In this document: positions 7,995 through 15,762 of the stretch, piece by piece
Layout of the letters: the number at the start of each line of letters is the position of its first letter
How positions within the stretch are numbered: position 1 is the first letter of the stretch
From: an uncultured Bacilli bacterium
Lineage (GTDB): Bacteria > Bacillota_I > Bacilli_A > RF39 > UBA660
DNA: 26,816 bases
Assembly (NCBI GenBank): GCA_910583685.1
Contig: CAJTXY010000019.1
Location: 1 to 26,816 of the forward strand
Reading direction: 5' to 3'
Position numbers and translations under genes: made by a program
Notes under the pieces: model-generated
The model's database searches: none
Seen by the model: only the letters and a program-made list of their open reading frames with translations
Told to the model about the DNA's origin: nothing

Positions 7995-9308
7995 TTATGG
8001 ATTCAAACGTGTAGGTCCTCGATAAATGAAAGTAGCTTCGCGGATGTTATCTATATTAAATAGCTGCATCATAATTCTGGCAATACCAACGCCAAATCCC
8101 CCATGGGGAGGGCAGCCATATTCGAAGAATTCCAAATAGAAATCGAGGCTTTCTGGGTTTACGCCCTTTTTGATCATTTGTTCTTTTAATATATCATAAC
8201 GATGTTCTCTTTGTGCTCCTGTTGTAATTTCTACTCCACGAAATAATAGGTCATAACTTTCAGTTAACCCCTCTTCATCTAACATATGATAAAAAGGACG
8301 AGCGGCAAATGGAAATTTTGTAATAAAGATAAAATCACTTTTGTACTTTTCCTTTGCATATTGACAAAGGAGTTTTTCTTCGTGACGTTCTAAATCATCT
8401 TCTCTTTCTCCGACAAAACTATATTTTTCTCTTAGAATTTCTTTGGCCTCCTTAAAAGTAATTCTTGGAAAGGCCACTTCTGTATTTGGCTTTGTTACTT
8501 TATAAGTGTTTTCAATCTTTTCACCATATTGTTCCCATAAAGCATCTATTCCATATTTTAACCAAGCTTCTTCTGTAGACATTACCTCATCAACCGAATC
8601 GATGTAACTAATTTCAGCATCTGCCATATTAATCTCTGTTGCATGATATGAGGTATGAGAATTTTCGGCACGGAATACAGGTCCTATTTCGAATACATTA
8701 TTAAATCCAGCAGCGATTGCCATTTGCTTATAGAATTGTGGTGATTGTGAAAGACAGGCCTCTTCCCCAAAATAGTCAATTTTAAAGACCTCAGCTCCAC
8801 TTTCTGCAGCTCCTTTTGCTATTTTAGGAGAATGGATTTCGATAAAGTCGTTTTTTATAAAGTATTCACGTAAAGCGTGTTCTAGAGTTGTTTCACATTG
8901 AAAAAACAAATGATTATCATTTCTTCTTAAGTCTAAAAACCGGTAATCTAAACGTGTTTCTCTTAGTGCTTTCCCTTTATCTTTAATATCAATTGGTAGT
9001 TCTGCTTTGCTGCTAGAAGTAGGAGAAATTTCTGTTGGAATTAGTTCCATTCCATTGAGCTTTACATTAGGACTATCTAATAATTTCCCTACTACTTTCA
9101 CTGTGGACTCTAAAGTAAGTGAGGAAACAATATCGTTTAATGACTTGTTTTCTTCATTTTTTTCAATGGTAACCTGTACTTGTCCAGTACCATCTCTTAA
9201 GATCATAAATTGTACATATTGTAAGTCACGGATTTTTTCTATAAAACCATCTAAAGTAATCTGTTCATCTAAATGCTTTTTTAAATCTTTAAAATATACT
9301 TTTCTCAT
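7995..9308 (-). CDS. aspS: Aspartyl-tRNA synthetase, archaeal/eukaryotic type
   Basis: This class II synthetase attaches aspartate to tRNA. It has an N-terminal anticodon-binding OB fold (about 15-95, GFIEKIRD ... FMILRDGTG) and then the catalytic core. Counting from the longer open frame, motif 2 FRAE is at 214-217, GAQREHRYD at 366-374 and motif 3 GFGVGIARI at 406-414, ending IREATFIYRGPTRLNP. At 437 aa it lacks the GAD insertion that makes bacterial AspRS ~590 aa, so it belongs to the archaeal-type group. Many such enzymes are non-discriminating and also make Asp-tRNA-Asn for GatCAB. That cannot be decided here. AsnRS is a less likely alternative. I start at ATG 9308 because GAAGG is six bases upstream; ATG 9314 abuts that site. 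It follows hisS by a few bases under an Asp-type T-box. Confidence 0.9.
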   Translation of the reverse strand: MRKVYFKDLKKHLDEQITLDGFIEKIRDLQYVQFMILRDGTGQVQVTIEKNEENKSLNDIVSSLTLESTVKVVGKLLDSPNVKLNGMELIPTEISPTSSSKAELPIDIKDKGKALRETRLDYRFLDLRRNDNHLFFQCETTLEHALREYFIKNDFIEIHSPKIAKGAAESGAEVFKIDYFGEEACLSQSPQFYKQMAIAAGFNNVFEIGPVFRAENSHTSYHATEINMADAEISYIDSVDEVMSTEEAWLKYGIDALWEQYGEKIENTYKVTKPNTEVAFPRITFKEAKEILREKYSFVGEREDDLERHEEKLLCQYAKEKYKSDFIFITKFPFAARPFYHMLDEEGLTESYDLLFRGVEITTGAQREHRYDILKEQMIKKGVNPESLDFYLEFFEYGCPPHGGFGVGIARIMMQLFNIDNIREATFIYRGPTRLNP

Positions 9309-9322
9309 ATTCATCCTTCTTT

Positions 9323-10636
9323 CTAGTCATTATGATGATGACATTCTCCTTCGCAGCAACAATCGAAGTCTTCTTCTGCTAAGTTCTCGTCTAAATAATA
9401 TATTAAGGCATCTAATTGTACTTTTGTTTCTTCTTTCGTTTTGGTACATTTTACTGTTACTTCGTCTTCATTTAATTCCTCACTATTTAGAACAATTGTA
9501 AACTTTGCATTTAATCGATCTGCCTGTTTGAATTGTGCTTTTAGAGAGCGCCCCATATTTTCCATTTCTACTTTAAAGCCATTCATTCTTAGCTCCTGTG
9601 TTAAATATAGAGCATACTTCTTTTCCTCTTCATTTACATAAAGCAGATATAAATCCAATTCTTCTTTCACTGGTAGTTCTATACCTTTATGCTCTAATGC
9701 AAGTAGTAGTCTATCTATACCTGCGGCAAATCCGATTGCTGGCGTTGCAGGGCCTTCTAATTGTTCGATTAGACCATTGTAACGTCCCCCACCACCGATT
9801 GCCATTTTTCCACTAGTAGTTGTTGCTTCAAATTCAAATACCACGTGATTATAATAATCAAGTCCACGTACAATACTACTATCAATTTCGTAGGGAACTT
9901 CTAAAATATCTAAGTATTCGCATACTTTATCAAACCGTTCTTTACTTTCCTTATTTAAATAATCAATTGTTTTAGGTGCATTTTGAAATAATTCGCTATT
10001 CCCATCAACTTTACAATCTAAAATACGAAGCGGATTTTTATTGTATCGGTTTTTGCAATCATCACATAACTCTTTTAAGTGTGGTTCGAAATATGCAAGC
10101 AAGGCATTTCGGTAATTATCTCGTGATGCTGCATCCCCAAGGGTATTTATGTGGACTACAACTTCTTTTAAACCTAAAATATGATAAATTTGAAGAGCCA
10201 AGGAAATTACTTCAGCATCCGTTGCTGGATCATCACTTCCTATTAGCTCACAACCGAACTGTGTCAGTTCCCTTTCTCTTCCCGCTTGTGGACGTTCGTA
10301 ACGATACATTGTTCCGTTATAATATAACTTAATTGGTTGTGTGGCATCTCCATACATTTTATTTTCCAAGTAACTACGAACAACTCCAGCAGTACCTTCA
10401 GGTCGTAGTGTCATTCTGCGTTCCCCACGATCTGTAAAGTCATATGTTTCTTTTGTTACAATATCGCTCGTTTCTCCTACTCCTCTATGAAATAATTCTG
10501 TGGATTCAAATAATGGTGTTCTAATATAATTATAATTATATTTGTCCATTACTTCTTCAACTACGCGTTCTACATACTTCCATTTTTTTGCTTCTAATCC
10601 CAATATGTCTTTCGTTCCTTTTGGTTTTGTTATCAT
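9323..10636 (-). CDS. hisS: Histidyl-tRNA synthetase
   Basis: This class II enzyme charges tRNA-His. It has motif 2 (MTLRPEGTA at 75-83 and RERELTQFG at 120-128), the two HisRS signatures RGLDYY (257-262) and GGGGRYNGL (281-289), the Firmicute-type LCDDCKNRY...LDCK segment (190-209), and a C-terminal anticodon-binding domain. The length of 437 aa is near normal. The last dozen residues are odd: an acidic run is followed by CCCEGECHHHND, with four Cys and three His, which is not part of the standard HisRS fold. The start is preceded by AAGGAGG. It is the first gene after a T-box leader and is followed by aspS, the order known in many Bacillales. Confidence 0.97.
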   Translation of the reverse strand: MITKPKGTKDILGLEAKKWKYVERVVEEVMDKYNYNYIRTPLFESTELFHRGVGETSDIVTKETYDFTDRGERRMTLRPEGTAGVVRSYLENKMYGDATQPIKLYYNGTMYRYERPQAGRERELTQFGCELIGSDDPATDAEVISLALQIYHILGLKEVVVHINTLGDAASRDNYRNALLAYFEPHLKELCDDCKNRYNKNPLRILDCKVDGNSELFQNAPKTIDYLNKESKERFDKVCEYLDILEVPYEIDSSIVRGLDYYNHVVFEFEATTTSGKMAIGGGGRYNGLIEQLEGPATPAIGFAAGIDRLLLALEHKGIELPVKEELDLYLLYVNEEEKKYALYLTQELRMNGFKVEMENMGRSLKAQFKQADRLNAKFTIVLNSEELNEDEVTVKCTKTKEETKVQLDALIYYLDENLAEEDFDCCCEGECHHHND

Positions 10637-10655
10637 TTTTGCCTCCTTAAAATAT

Positions 10656-10830
10656 AAAAAGGTAGCGCCTCGAAGGACGAGTTTTCCCGTGGTGCCACCT
10701 TTCTTTTTTCTTATTTACTGATAACGAGAGATACCCGCTTCTATTTTTTGTAAGTGTCTTTCCTTTTTTAATATCAATGTTTGCACCAACCACATTGTCT
10801 CTTTTATATTTTTAAAAGTACTCCTCTTAC
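10656..10830 (-). promoter_or_regulatory. T-box riboswitch of hisS-aspS, specifier GAC (Asp) overlapping CAC (His)
   Basis: The minus-strand leader carries AGGTGGCACCACGGG, a T-box core with A in place of the usual G in ACCGCGG. Stem I closes with GTAAG (10830-10826) pairing with CTTAC. The bulge above holds GAAAGACA, so GAC followed by A takes the specifier position (Asp). Two bases on, CAC (His) can also be read. The core UGGC matches discriminator G73, as in tRNA-Asp; bacterial tRNA-His has C73, which favours Asp. A stem (AAAGGTGGC with GCTACCTTT) and five T at 10660-10656 form the terminator, eight bases before the hisS ribosome binding site. Confidence 0.9.
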
Positions 10831-10844
10831 TAGAAGATACTGTT

Positions 10845-10873
10845 ATTATATAATATTTTTTTCAGTTTTTCAA
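10845..10873 (-). promoter_or_regulatory. Promoter of the hisS-aspS T-box transcript
   Basis: TTGAAA (10873-10868) and a perfect TATAAT (10850-10845) are 17 bp apart. The predicted start lies roughly 8 bases ahead of T-box stem I. The sequence from 10874 to 10971 holds only weak small hairpins and no gene that I can support. Confidence 0.8.
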
Positions 10874-10971
10874 TCTTTTCCTATTTTTTGAAAATAGTTC
10901 TTCTTTCTTGTTCTCTATAATATCTCCTAATTATACTGTTTAAAAATATGACAAAAACTATGTCTTATCAA

Positions 10972-12012
10972 TTAAACTTCATAGCTTATATTAAAATATG
11001 TTTTTATTTTGTTTTTTGCAGTTTGTGCTGCTTCTATGGGCGTAAGTCCCATTCCTATTAGTTTTGAAGAGTCAAATGGATCATATTCCAATCTCTTAAA
11101 TGCCTGCTTTTTTTCAGATGATGCCATAATACAATTAGCAATAATGGGTTCATAAGCATATTGAATAAGGGAAGCCATCTGGTAAGTATTATAGATGGAA
11201 GAAGAGAAACTCCTTCTCAGAATTTTCAAATCATTTGTTAAAAGGCCCAGATGATTTAATAACTCATTTTGTGCTTCTATCTTATAACTTGTGTTTTCTA
11301 TTAAGAAATATAGGAACTTTTGTTCATAGTAATAGGAAAAAACTTCTTGATAAAGGGAACAATAGGTATACGAAAATGCTTTTTCTTTGTTTTCTTGATA
11401 AAGTGTAATTGCATCATATATATGTCCTATTTATATATGTCCTATTTCATAAACGATGGTTGCTAGTCCTATAATGTTTTTATCCTCTTTATAAGTAAAA
11501 ATACTAGGAATTCCTTGTAAATGATTATAAATTGCATTAGGATTTTCACGCTTGTTGTTAGAAAAGAATTGTTCTTGCCGTATCATATCATTGAAAATAT
11601 CCTTTAATACAATATTTTCTTCTTCAAAAAAAGAGTTTAATAAATCTTCTTCTTTATCAATTATGCTATAGTTTTTATTATGAATATAGGGAGTGGTCCT
11701 TTCTAATTCTTTTTGCAGGGGCATAAGAGTACTATAAGCGGTAGTTAAGAATCTTTTATGAAATGGACTTTCCTCCTGAAAACGATTTTTTAAATTGGCT
11801 ATACTTCGTAATTTTTCCCATTTATAAATTTCATCTAACTTAGCAGGAAAGGTGTATTTTTCTTTATTGGTGATGCCGATACTAGCCTCCAATGCTCGAT
11901 GTAGTTCCATTGCATCAAAAATTTCAGAATCATCTAAGTGTTGTGACAAATATTTCCTAATGTAGGCCATCTGGCTTTCTATTGTGCTGTAATCACTATT
12001 TAATAAAATCAT
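10972..12012 (-). pseudogene. M3-peptidase-like gene interrupted by an in-frame stop
   Basis: Two open frames, 12012-11431 (193 aa) and 11229-10972, lie in the same reading frame. Only one stop codon (TAA at 11433-11431) separates them, and no other stop occurs in the whole span. The stop lies on the junction of a 15-bp tandem duplication; with one copy the frame reads through (EIGHIYDAITLYQ) to give about 341 aa. The centre, ATIVYEIGH and then SLYQEVFSYYYEQ about 25 residues on, resembles the HExxH...E zinc site of M3 oligoendopeptidases, but the first His is Tyr. Promoter, AAGGAG site and ATG start are intact. The family call is tentative. It may be a pseudogene, a slippage-switched gene, or two fragments. 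Confidence 0.75.
11418..11447. repeat. Perfect 15-bp tandem duplication inside the M3-like gene
   Basis: ATATATGTCCTATTT occurs twice head to tail (11418-11432 and 11433-11447). As 15 is a multiple of three the frame is kept, but the junction creates TAA on the coding (minus) strand. Removal of either copy restores a continuous frame. Confidence 0.97.
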
Positions 12013-12039
12013 AGTTTTCTCCTTCTTTTATTGCACCTT

Positions 12040-12067
12040 ATTATACTGTATTTTTCTTTTATTTCAA
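12040..12067 (-). promoter_or_regulatory. Promoter of the M3-like gene
   Basis: TTGAAA (12067-12062) and TATAAT (12045-12040) are 16 bp apart, with AAGGAG 7 bases before the ATG at 12012. The promoter looks intact although the gene is interrupted. Confidence 0.65.
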
Positions 12068-12098
12068 ATAAAAAACTCTTATTCTAGAATAAAAGTTT
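12068..12098 (-). terminator. Terminator of the comN-secDF-relA-dtd operon
   Basis: On the minus strand AAACTTTTATTC pairs with GAATAAGAGTTT (one G-U pair) and is followed by a T run. The upstream arm includes the first base of the stop codon region of the AI-2E-family gene at 12098-12100. Confidence 0.75.
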
Positions 12099-13156
12099 TA
12101 TTTTGCTTTTGTCACTTTTTTTACACTTTTTTTAATATCTCCTATATAAAAATGGTAAGTTGTTCTGACAAATAAATAAACTGGTAAGGCAACAATGATG
12201 CCTAAAACACCTGCTAAAGTCCCACCAACTGTTACTACCATAATAGTAATCAAAGCATTAACATTGTTTGTTTTTCCATATACTTTAGGCGATATTACAT
12301 AACCATCCAATTGAGGAAAGATAAGACAAATAACTGCTGTTGCTATAAAAGTAGGTGTTGATACAACACTGGCTGTAATTACGGCAATGATATTTGTTAT
12401 CAGTCCTCCAAAGTATGGAATTACTGTTGTAACGCAAGCAAGGATTCCTAACAATAACCAGTTTGGATGTCCTACTAGAAAAAATAAAAGAGAATATTCT
12501 ACTAACTGAATAATCATAAAAATTGCCAAGCCTTTTATATAGTTACCAATTTCAATATCAACTGCTTTAAAGTATCGAAAAGCTTTGCCTTTTAATCCCT
12601 TTAGAAAATCTCCAAAAACACTTCTAATTTTTTGCATATCTGCTAAAAAATAAATCCAGGCAATAAAGCCAACGATGAATGATCCTGCAAACCCTAATGA
12701 TTTTGCCAAGATGTTCATTGTTCCATCTGATAATACTTTCCCGATACTACTAATTGCTTCATTAAAGAAATCTGTAATTTTTACCTCAATATTTCCAAGA
12801 TTTAAGTCAAATTTTAGGCTGACATCTTCTAAAACTTGCACAATCATTTTTGAAAATAAGATCAACTGATCATAGACTAGTGGCAGGGTAATGGCAAGCA
12901 GTGCACTTATGGTTAATACAACTGCTAAGACAACTACTGTTACAGCAAGGGCATGTCTTACCCCTTTTTCCTCTAGTTTCAAGATAAAGGGATGTAGTGC
13001 ATAAGCACAACCAAAAGCGATGATAAATGGCATCATAATTATAAGTATAGTACTAACAAATCCCCACCAAGTGGTAATGTTTAATGCAATTAATAGAATA
13101 AATAATGCAAGTATTGTTACATTGACTAAACGATAATTTAATTTATTGTTTTCCAT
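12098..13156 (-). CDS. AI-2E family (YtvI/PerM-like) membrane protein
   Basis: A 352-aa polytopic protein with the layout of the AI-2E/PerM family: three N-terminal membrane segments (about 12-95), a long amphipathic middle (about 95-150), then four or five further segments. It has the conserved GLITNIIAVITA region, and PQLDGYVISPKVYGKTNNVNAL near residues 285-305. Members are proposed exporters of small molecules or ion antiporters. The name reflects one E. coli member and should not be taken as proof of autoinducer transport. The start follows dtd by six bases, and the dtd TGA stop lies within the AAGGTGA ribosome binding site, so translation is likely coupled. It is the last gene of the operon. 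Confidence 0.88.
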   Translation of the reverse strand: MENNKLNYRLVNVTILALFILLIALNITTWWGFVSTILIIMMPFIIAFGCAYALHPFILKLEEKGVRHALAVTVVVLAVVLTISALLAITLPLVYDQLILFSKMIVQVLEDVSLKFDLNLGNIEVKITDFFNEAISSIGKVLSDGTMNILAKSLGFAGSFIVGFIAWIYFLADMQKIRSVFGDFLKGLKGKAFRYFKAVDIEIGNYIKGLAIFMIIQLVEYSLLFFLVGHPNWLLLGILACVTTVIPYFGGLITNIIAVITASVVSTPTFIATAVICLIFPQLDGYVISPKVYGKTNNVNALITIMVVTVGGTLAGVLGIIVALPVYLFVRTTYHFYIGDIKKSVKKVTKAK

Positions 13157-13162
13157 GTTTTC

Positions 13163-13597
13163 TCACCTTTCTAGTAAAATAGTCGTTGGCCCTATATTTT
13201 CGATCTTCACTTTCATATCTGCTCCAAATACACCAGTTTCTACTTCTGTATATTCTCTTAGCTCCTTACAAAACTTTTGATATAATAATTCAGCTTCTTT
13301 ATTATTTAATGCTTTCATATAGCTAGGACGATTTCCCTTCGTTGTATCTGCATATAAGGTAAATTGAGAAATCGCTAATATTTTTCCCTTTTTATCAAGT
13401 ATCGATTTATTCATAACTCCATTCTCATCTGGAAAAATTCTAAGATTGGCAACTTTTTTGGCCATCCATTGTAATGTATCTTCTGTATCTTTTTCTGTAA
13501 AACCGATTAATAAAACAAGCCCTTCTTCAATACTTCCTGTTATATTTCCTTCTACAGAAACAGAAGAAGCTCCACTTCTTTGTACTACTACCCTCAT
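13163..13597 (-). CDS. dtd: D-aminoacyl-tRNA deacylase
   Basis: This 144-aa enzyme removes D-amino acids (and glycine mischarged on tRNA-Ala) from tRNAs, a translation proofreading step. The active-site motif SQFTLYADTTKGNRPSY is at 77-93. The Gly-cisPro motif near the C-terminus reads GPTT (136-139) where GPVT is usual. The length is normal. The start codon overlaps the relA stop as ATGA, so translation is probably coupled. The relA-dtd pair is a common Firmicute arrangement. Confidence 0.97.
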   Translation of the reverse strand: MRVVVQRSGASSVSVEGNITGSIEEGLVLLIGFTEKDTEDTLQWMAKKVANLRIFPDENGVMNKSILDKKGKILAISQFTLYADTTKGNRPSYMKALNNKEAELLYQKFCKELREYTEVETGVFGADMKVKIENIGPTTILLER

Positions 13598-15744
13598 CGT
13601 TGAATCCTCTCTATCTTATCAATATATGGTTGATTATTTAACTCTACTATTAGTTTATTCAGATGATCAATATTTCTTACATAAATTTTAACTTCATATA
13701 TGAGTTTTCCAGTTTTTCCTATTGTCTTAACAGAGTCCACTGGCATATCTAAAATACTTGTTTTTTGAATTAAGTCTAGCATATGGTCATCAGAGGATGT
13801 TGTATGGATTAATAAACAAGTTAAGTATCTTTTATTTTGATTTTGGTTCCAGCTTACTTCTACATTTCTTTCTTCTAAAGATACTAAATTATGACAGTTA
13901 CTTCTATGCACTGTAATGCCGTTTCCCATTGTGATATAACCTATGATATCATCCCCAAATATAGGATTACAACACTGAGCTAAATTTACTCTTACCTGAT
14001 CAATACCAGATACAATAATATCGGCATTATTTTCAATGTTTTGACTACCTACTTTTGGTACTTTTGGCTTTTGCTGTTCTTCTTTGGTAATGATATTAAT
14101 AATGGTATTAGGGGCATATTTGCCATTTCCAATTACTAAATAAATCTCCTCTAGATTCTTTACCTTAATTTCCGCTTTTATTTCTTTAATGTTTTCATCA
14201 TTTAAAAATTCGGCGAATGAAAGTTTTTTCTTACGCAGTGCTTTTTCTAAACTTTCCTTACCTCTTTCCATATAGATTTCTCGTTCATTCTTGGTGAAAT
14301 AGGCACGAATTTTATTTTTAGTATGTGTTGATTTTACAAGATTAATCCACTCTTTTGAAGGTTTGGAAGCCTTATTGGTATTAATCTTGACAATGTCATT
14401 ATTTTGTAATTTATAATCTAGAGGAACAATACTATTATTGACGATTGCCCCTATCATTGTTTCTCCTACTTTCGTATGTACTTTGTAGGCAAAGTCTATT
14501 GGAGTTGCATCTTTTGGTAGTTCGATAATGTCCCCTTTTGGAGTAAAGACATAGATATTATCATTTAATACTTCATCTTTTACAGAATTTACAAATTCTT
14601 CGCTGGAGAGCTTATCACTTGATAGATCCATTATTGATTTAAAAAATTGTAATTTCTGTTCTGTTGTGGATTGCATATTTGCCTTTGCATCTTTTTTTTC
14701 TTTATATGCCCAGTGACTTGCAATTCCATTTTCTGCAATTTCGTCCATATCGTAAGTTCTAATTTGGATTTCAAATAAATAACCATCTAGTCCGAATACT
14801 GTTGTATGTAAAGACTGATACATATTTGGCTTTGGCATAGCAACGTAGTCTTTAAAACGGTTAGGAAGAGGTCTAAATTTAGAATGGATGATTCCCAAGG
14901 CTACATAGCATTCTTGTTCCGTGTTTACTAGGATCCTTAAGGCATGTAGATCGTAAATATCACTAAACTTTTTCCCTTTACTTAATTTATTATATATACT
15001 ATAGATACTTTTAGCTCGCCCTTTAATTTCGTGGGAAATATTAAAATCTTTTAACAGTTTAGATACAATTTCTTGCATTTCTAATACTGTTTTATCTCTT
15101 TCTAATTTCGATGTATTCAGTTTTTCGGCAATATCATAGAATATGTCTGGTTTTAAATAACGCAGTGATAGGTCCTCTAACTCGCTTTTGATTTTATGAA
15201 TTCCTAAATGATGGGCGATAGGCGCTAAAATTTCCATTGACTCTTTTGCTTTTATTTTCTGTTTTTCTTCAGGTAGTGCCCAAAGGGTCCTCATATTGTG
15301 AAGGCGATCGGCCAGTTTTATAATGATTACGCGGACATCTTCACTAATTCCTACAATAATTTTTTTATAATACTCAATTAAATATTCATTTTCTGTAGAA
15401 AAATTAATTTTAGAGAGCTTAGTTACCCCTTCTACTAAATGGGTCACTTCTTTTCCAAACAAGTTTTCCATTTCTTCTCTTGTGCAATCACAGTCCTCTA
15501 ATACATCGTGCAATAGGGCTGCTTGAATCGTTTCTCTGTCTGCATAAATATCTGTCAAAATATAAGCAACATTAAGGGGATGAATAATGTATTCTTCCCC
15601 GCTTTTTCGAAATTGCCCTTTATGTTTTTGGTAAGCAAATTGATATGTTTTTTCCAATAAATCTAAATCTTCTTTATTATCAATATAAGTACTTACCTTT
15701 TCGGTTAATTCGCCTACTTCGTGAATTTCTTTCTTTTTAGACAC
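13594..15744 (-). CDS. relA: Bifunctional (p)ppGpp synthetase/hydrolase RelA/SpoT
   Basis: The long RSH protein makes and degrades the alarmone (p)ppGpp. Residues are counted from the longer frame. The HD hydrolase domain has HPLN (58-61), HDVLED (82-87) and LADRLHNMRTL (147-157). The synthetase domain has GRAKSIYSIYNK (245-256), RFKDYVAMPKPN (299-310) and YQSLHT (312-317). A TGS domain follows (about 395-455) and then a C-terminal ACT domain (about 650-719). Both catalytic sets look complete, so it should be bifunctional. I start at GTG 15744, since AGAGGTG ends six bases upstream; the GTG at 15753 lies inside that site. It follows secDF by about 18 bases and overlaps dtd. With T-box leaders and Obg nearby, the window is rich in amino-acid-starvation control. 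Confidence 0.97.
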   Translation of the reverse strand: MSKKKEIHEVGELTEKVSTYIDNKEDLDLLEKTYQFAYQKHKGQFRKSGEEYIIHPLNVAYILTDIYADRETIQAALLHDVLEDCDCTREEMENLFGKEVTHLVEGVTKLSKINFSTENEYLIEYYKKIIVGISEDVRVIIIKLADRLHNMRTLWALPEEKQKIKAKESMEILAPIAHHLGIHKIKSELEDLSLRYLKPDIFYDIAEKLNTSKLERDKTVLEMQEIVSKLLKDFNISHEIKGRAKSIYSIYNKLSKGKKFSDIYDLHALRILVNTEQECYVALGIIHSKFRPLPNRFKDYVAMPKPNMYQSLHTTVFGLDGYLFEIQIRTYDMDEIAENGIASHWAYKEKKDAKANMQSTTEQKLQFFKSIMDLSSDKLSSEEFVNSVKDEVLNDNIYVFTPKGDIIELPKDATPIDFAYKVHTKVGETMIGAIVNNSIVPLDYKLQNNDIVKINTNKASKPSKEWINLVKSTHTKNKIRAYFTKNEREIYMERGKESLEKALRKKKLSFAEFLNDENIKEIKAEIKVKNLEEIYLVIGNGKYAPNTIINIITKEEQQKPKVPKVGSQNIENNADIIVSGIDQVRVNLAQCCNPIFGDDIIGYITMGNGITVHRSNCHNLVSLEERNVEVSWNQNQNKRYLTCLLIHTTSSDDHMLDLIQKTSILDMPVDSVKTIGKTGKLIYEVKIYVRNIDHLNKLIVELNNQPYIDKIERIQR

Positions 15745-15762
15745 TTGTACCACCTCTTTTTA

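Noticed and set aside
10972..11229. A separate 85-aa gene
   Set aside because: It is in the same frame as the upstream 193-aa frame, with only one stop between them caused by the 15-bp repeat. The start would be an internal TTG, so it is the C-terminal part of the broken gene.
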